From: Nanobdellota archaeon
GTDB taxonomy: Archaea > Nanobdellota > Nanobdellia > Pacearchaeales > GW2011-AR1
Direction of reading: 5' to 3'
Length of the DNA stretch: 14,386 nucleotides
Assembly (NCBI GenBank): GCA_018816625.1
Contig: JAHIVR010000198.1
Location: 1 to 14,386 of the forward strand
Made by a program: the position numbers and the translations under genes. The notes beneath the pieces are model-generated. The model made no database searches. It was given only the letters and a program-made list of their open reading frames with translations, and was not told the origin of the DNA. Of this stretch, positions 12,498 through 14,386 are shown piece by piece (position 1 is the first letter of the stretch; each line of letters opens with the position of its first letter).

Positions 12498-12898
12498 AGA
12501 GCTGGTTAAAGTATCTGTTAATTGGAATAGTGATTTTTGTTTTAATAATTGGATTATTCTTCTTATATCAGTTAGGATTTTTAATTCAAAACTACGATAC
12601 AAAAATGTTTAATAAGGCAATTGAAACAGGAGATGTAGGATACTGCCATAAAATCAAAGATCAGGGAGTTGCTCCAGGATATTATCCAAGTTGTGTAAGT
12701 TTAGTTGCCCAAAAAAACAACAATCCAACCATATGTGAAAATTTAGAAGAAAGAAATTCTTTATCTCTTGAAGATTGCTACTCGCTCTATGCATATTACA
12801 AAAATGATGAATCGCTTTGTGTTGAACCCCAATGTAGCAAAACCTTATTTAACATATGCATAGAATCTGGTTGTGAAACAATTAAAGATTATGAATAA
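12494..12898 (+). CDS. Anchored extracellular Cys-rich repeat protein
   Basis: This is a 134-residue protein. Residues 5-31 are one uncleaved membrane helix (signal anchor), leaving about 100 residues outside. These hold eight cysteines (51, 67, 81, 95, 109, 114, 122, 127), the first five spaced 14-16 residues apart, in a repeated pattern: helix, Asp/Asn, Cys, Glu/His, Ile/Leu, then Cys followed by a Tyr/Ala-rich helix. Compare ETGDVGYCHKI, NNNPTICENL and KNDESLCV. An even number of cysteines outside the membrane suggests disulfide bonds. From memory, such short Cys repeats occur on many DPANN surface proteins. Binding partners are unknown. Confidence 0.75.
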   Translation: MKSWLKYLLIGIVIFVLIIGLFFLYQLGFLIQNYDTKMFNKAIETGDVGYCHKIKDQGVAPGYYPSCVSLVAQKNNNPTICENLEERNSLSLEDCYSLYAYYKNDESLCVEPQCSKTLFNICIESGCETIKDYE

Positions 12899-12900
12899 AA

Positions 12901-13116
12901 ATGACAAAAGTAACAATAAACCTGGATGAAGAAGAAAAGAAGATTCTTGAAAAAAGAGCCAAAAAGAACCTCATGACTCTTCAAGAACAAATTGAGGATA
13001 TTATAAGAAGAAGTGCCGTAAGCACAAAGCAAGGCACCACAACAAAAGAAGTTGACCCGGATGACCGTCTTGTCGGGATTTTCTCAAAGAGCAAAAGGGG
13101 AAGAAAGAGGAAATAA
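12901..13116 (+). CDS. Ribbon-helix-helix-like DNA-binding protein
   Basis: This is a 71-residue protein. The start MTKVTINLDEEEKKILEKRA gives a beta strand then a helix; LQEQIEDIIRRS (27-38) gives a second helix, matching a ribbon-helix-helix fold, which binds DNA as a dimer through the strand. A linker and a very basic C-terminus (SKSKRGRKRK) follow, which could add nonspecific DNA contact. It lies two bases after the anchored Cys-rich gene and is probably the last gene of that operon. Antitoxins often have this fold, but no toxin gene follows, so it may be an operon repressor or a small chromatin-type protein. Confidence 0.75.
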   Translation: MTKVTINLDEEEKKILEKRAKKNLMTLQEQIEDIIRRSAVSTKQGTTTKEVDPDDRLVGIFSKSKRGRKRK

Positions 13117-13165
13117 GAAGGGAGTGATTGGAAAAGTTTTAAAGTTCCTATATACTGGAAAATAA

Positions 13166-14386
13166 ATGAAGGACTTATTGAAAAAATACTTTGGATATGA
13201 CAGATTCAGATCAATGCAGAAAGAAATTATTAATCACACAATTCAAGGAAAAGATTCTCTTGTTATTATGCCAACTGGAGCGGGAAAATCTCTTTGCTAC
13301 CAGATTCCTGCACTTAAATTTGAAGGGCTTACATTAGTTATCTCTCCCCTTATCTCCCTTATGAAAGACCAAGTAGATAGTCTTAATGCAAATGGAATTA
13401 GTGCAGAATATATTAATTCTTCTCTCTCATTTGAGGAAATTGAAGATATAAAAGAGAGAATTCAAGAAGGTAAAGTTAAAATGCTTTATGTTGCTCCTGA
13501 AAGGCTAGCTTTAGATAGTTTTAAATTATTTTTAGCATCCATTCAAATAAGTTTAATTGCCATAGATGAAGCACATTGTATCTCTGAGTGGGGGCATGAT
13601 TTTCGTCAGGAATATAGAAATCTGAGATTTCTGAAAGATTCTTTCTCCACAGTTCCAATAATTGCTTTGACAGCAACTGCCACATTAAAAGTAAAAGAAG
13701 ATATATTGAAACAATTATCCTTGAATAACCCTCAAATTTTTGTTTCAAGTTTTAATAGAGAAAATCTTAACCTAATTGTTAGGAGAAAAAAGAATACCTT
13801 TAATCAAATTTTAAATCTTCTTAAAAAACATAAAAATGAATCTGTAATTATCTATTGTTTTTCGCGTAAGGATTCAGAAAAGATTGCTCAAAATTTAAGA
13901 GAAAATGGATTTAATGCTCTTCCCTATCATGCCGGACTTGGTAATGAGGTAAGGAAAAAGAATCAAGAAATGTTTATTAAAGATAAAGTTAATATTATTG
14001 TCGCTACTATTGCTTTTGGGATGGGTATTGATAAACCAGATGTTAGACTGATTATCCACCATACTTTTTCAAAAACCCTTGAAAGCTATTATCAGGAAAT
14101 TGGAAGGGCTGGGCGTGACGGTCTTCCAAGTGATTGTGTTTTATTCTACTCTTATGGAGATAAAAGAAAACATGAGTTTTTCATTAAACAAATTATGGAT
14201 GAATTTGTTCAAAAAAAGAGCAGAGATCAGTTGAGGATTATGATGAATTATTGTGATTGCACATATTGTAGAAGAAGATATATTTTAAGACATTTTGGAG
14301 AATATATGCAAGAATCTAATTGTAATGGTTGTGATATTTGTTTAGATATTCCAGAAATAAAAGAAGTAAGAGAGAGAAAAATTATA
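13166..14386 (+). CDS. recQ: RecQ-family DNA helicase, 3' end outside the window
   Basis: The frame is open for 407 codons to the window edge. Helicase motifs are complete: F14/Q18 (motif 0), MPTGAGKS (35-42, Walker A), AIDEAHCISEWGHDFR (132-147, DEAH box and aromatic-rich loop), LTATAT (168-173), and QEIGRAGRDG (310-319, motif VI arginine finger). The RecQ zinc site follows: Cys368 in CRRRYILRHFGE, then Cys386, 389 and 392 in CNGCDIC. It unwinds DNA 3' to 5' in repair and fork restart. Winged-helix and HRDC parts would lie beyond the edge. TTTTAAAG (about 13137-13144) precedes the ATG by some 25 bases. The bacterial-type sequence and its rarity in archaea suggest transfer. Confidence 0.95.
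   Translation, partial: MKDLLKKYFGYDRFRSMQKEIINHTIQGKDSLVIMPTGAGKSLCYQIPALKFEGLTLVISPLISLMKDQVDSLNANGISAEYINSSLSFEEIEDIKERIQEGKVKMLYVAPERLALDSFKLFLASIQISLIAIDEAHCISEWGHDFRQEYRNLRFLKDSFSTVPIIALTATATLKVKEDILKQLSLNNPQIFVSSFNRENLNLIVRRKKNTFNQILNLLKKHKNESVIIYCFSRKDSEKIAQNLRENGFNALPYHAGLGNEVRKKNQEMFIKDKVNIIVATIAFGMGIDKPDVRLIIHHTFSKTLESYYQEIGRAGRDGLPSDCVLFYSYGDKRKHEFFIKQIMDEFVQKKSRDQLRIMMNYCDCTYCRRRYILRHFGEYMQESNCNGCDICLDIPEIKEVRERKII

Noticed and set aside
13521..13748. A minus-strand frame
   Set aside because: It is antisense to the conserved RecQ helicase core.
1..14386. CRISPR array, rRNA, insertion sequence or replication origin
   Set aside because: No regular spaced repeats, conserved rRNA segments, transposase genes with inverted repeats, or origin-type repeats were found by eye.

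Overview
The window looks like part of a DPANN-type archaeal chromosome (Pacearchaeota, Woesearchaeota or a relative). The evidence is AT-rich DNA, a group II chaperonin (thermosome), two tRNA genes with introns bounded by bulge-helix-bulge motifs, many genes with a TATA box about 25 bases before the ATG and so apparently leaderless transcripts, and many short orphan proteins. Family assignments come from reading motifs in the sequence; no database search was possible.

Layout. A small two-helix membrane protein (205-429, +) meets a three-gene minus-strand cassette tail to tail. In transcription order that cassette is a 55-residue peptide (2486-2319), a radical SAM/SPASM enzyme (2295-1189) and an acetyltransferase with a possible PqqD-like N-terminal domain (1192-416). 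The enzyme genes overlap by ATGA and the peptide has its own TATA box. This is the best candidate here for an undescribed system: a ribosomally made, modified peptide pathway. Just upstream lie an intron-containing tRNA-Gly(GCC) and an 84-base degenerate tRNA-like segment that repeats the tRNA 3' end. Then come an EamA-type transporter (+), two tandem paralogous small proteins (-), and a thermosome subunit in an operon with an 88-residue protein (-).

From 6199 to 9934 plus-strand genes encode a membrane protein, a two-CBS-domain protein with a C-terminal zinc ribbon, a soluble 168-residue protein overlapping a tail-anchored protein, a secreted or anchored Ig-like protein, and a small partner one base downstream of it. 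A minus-strand operon of three orphan proteins (44, 208 and 137 residues) follows at 11174-9976. The 208-residue protein contains an internal duplication.

An intron-containing tRNA-Tyr(GTA) at 11308-11461 precedes an accessory-looking end: a RelE-like toxin broken by one stop codon, a convergent AbrB-like antitoxin, a three-gene plus-strand operon (small membrane protein, anchored eight-cysteine protein, ribbon-helix-helix-like protein), and the first 407 codons of a RecQ helicase that runs off the window. No rRNA, insertion sequence or CRISPR array was seen, and no gene-free stretch exceeds 300 bases.
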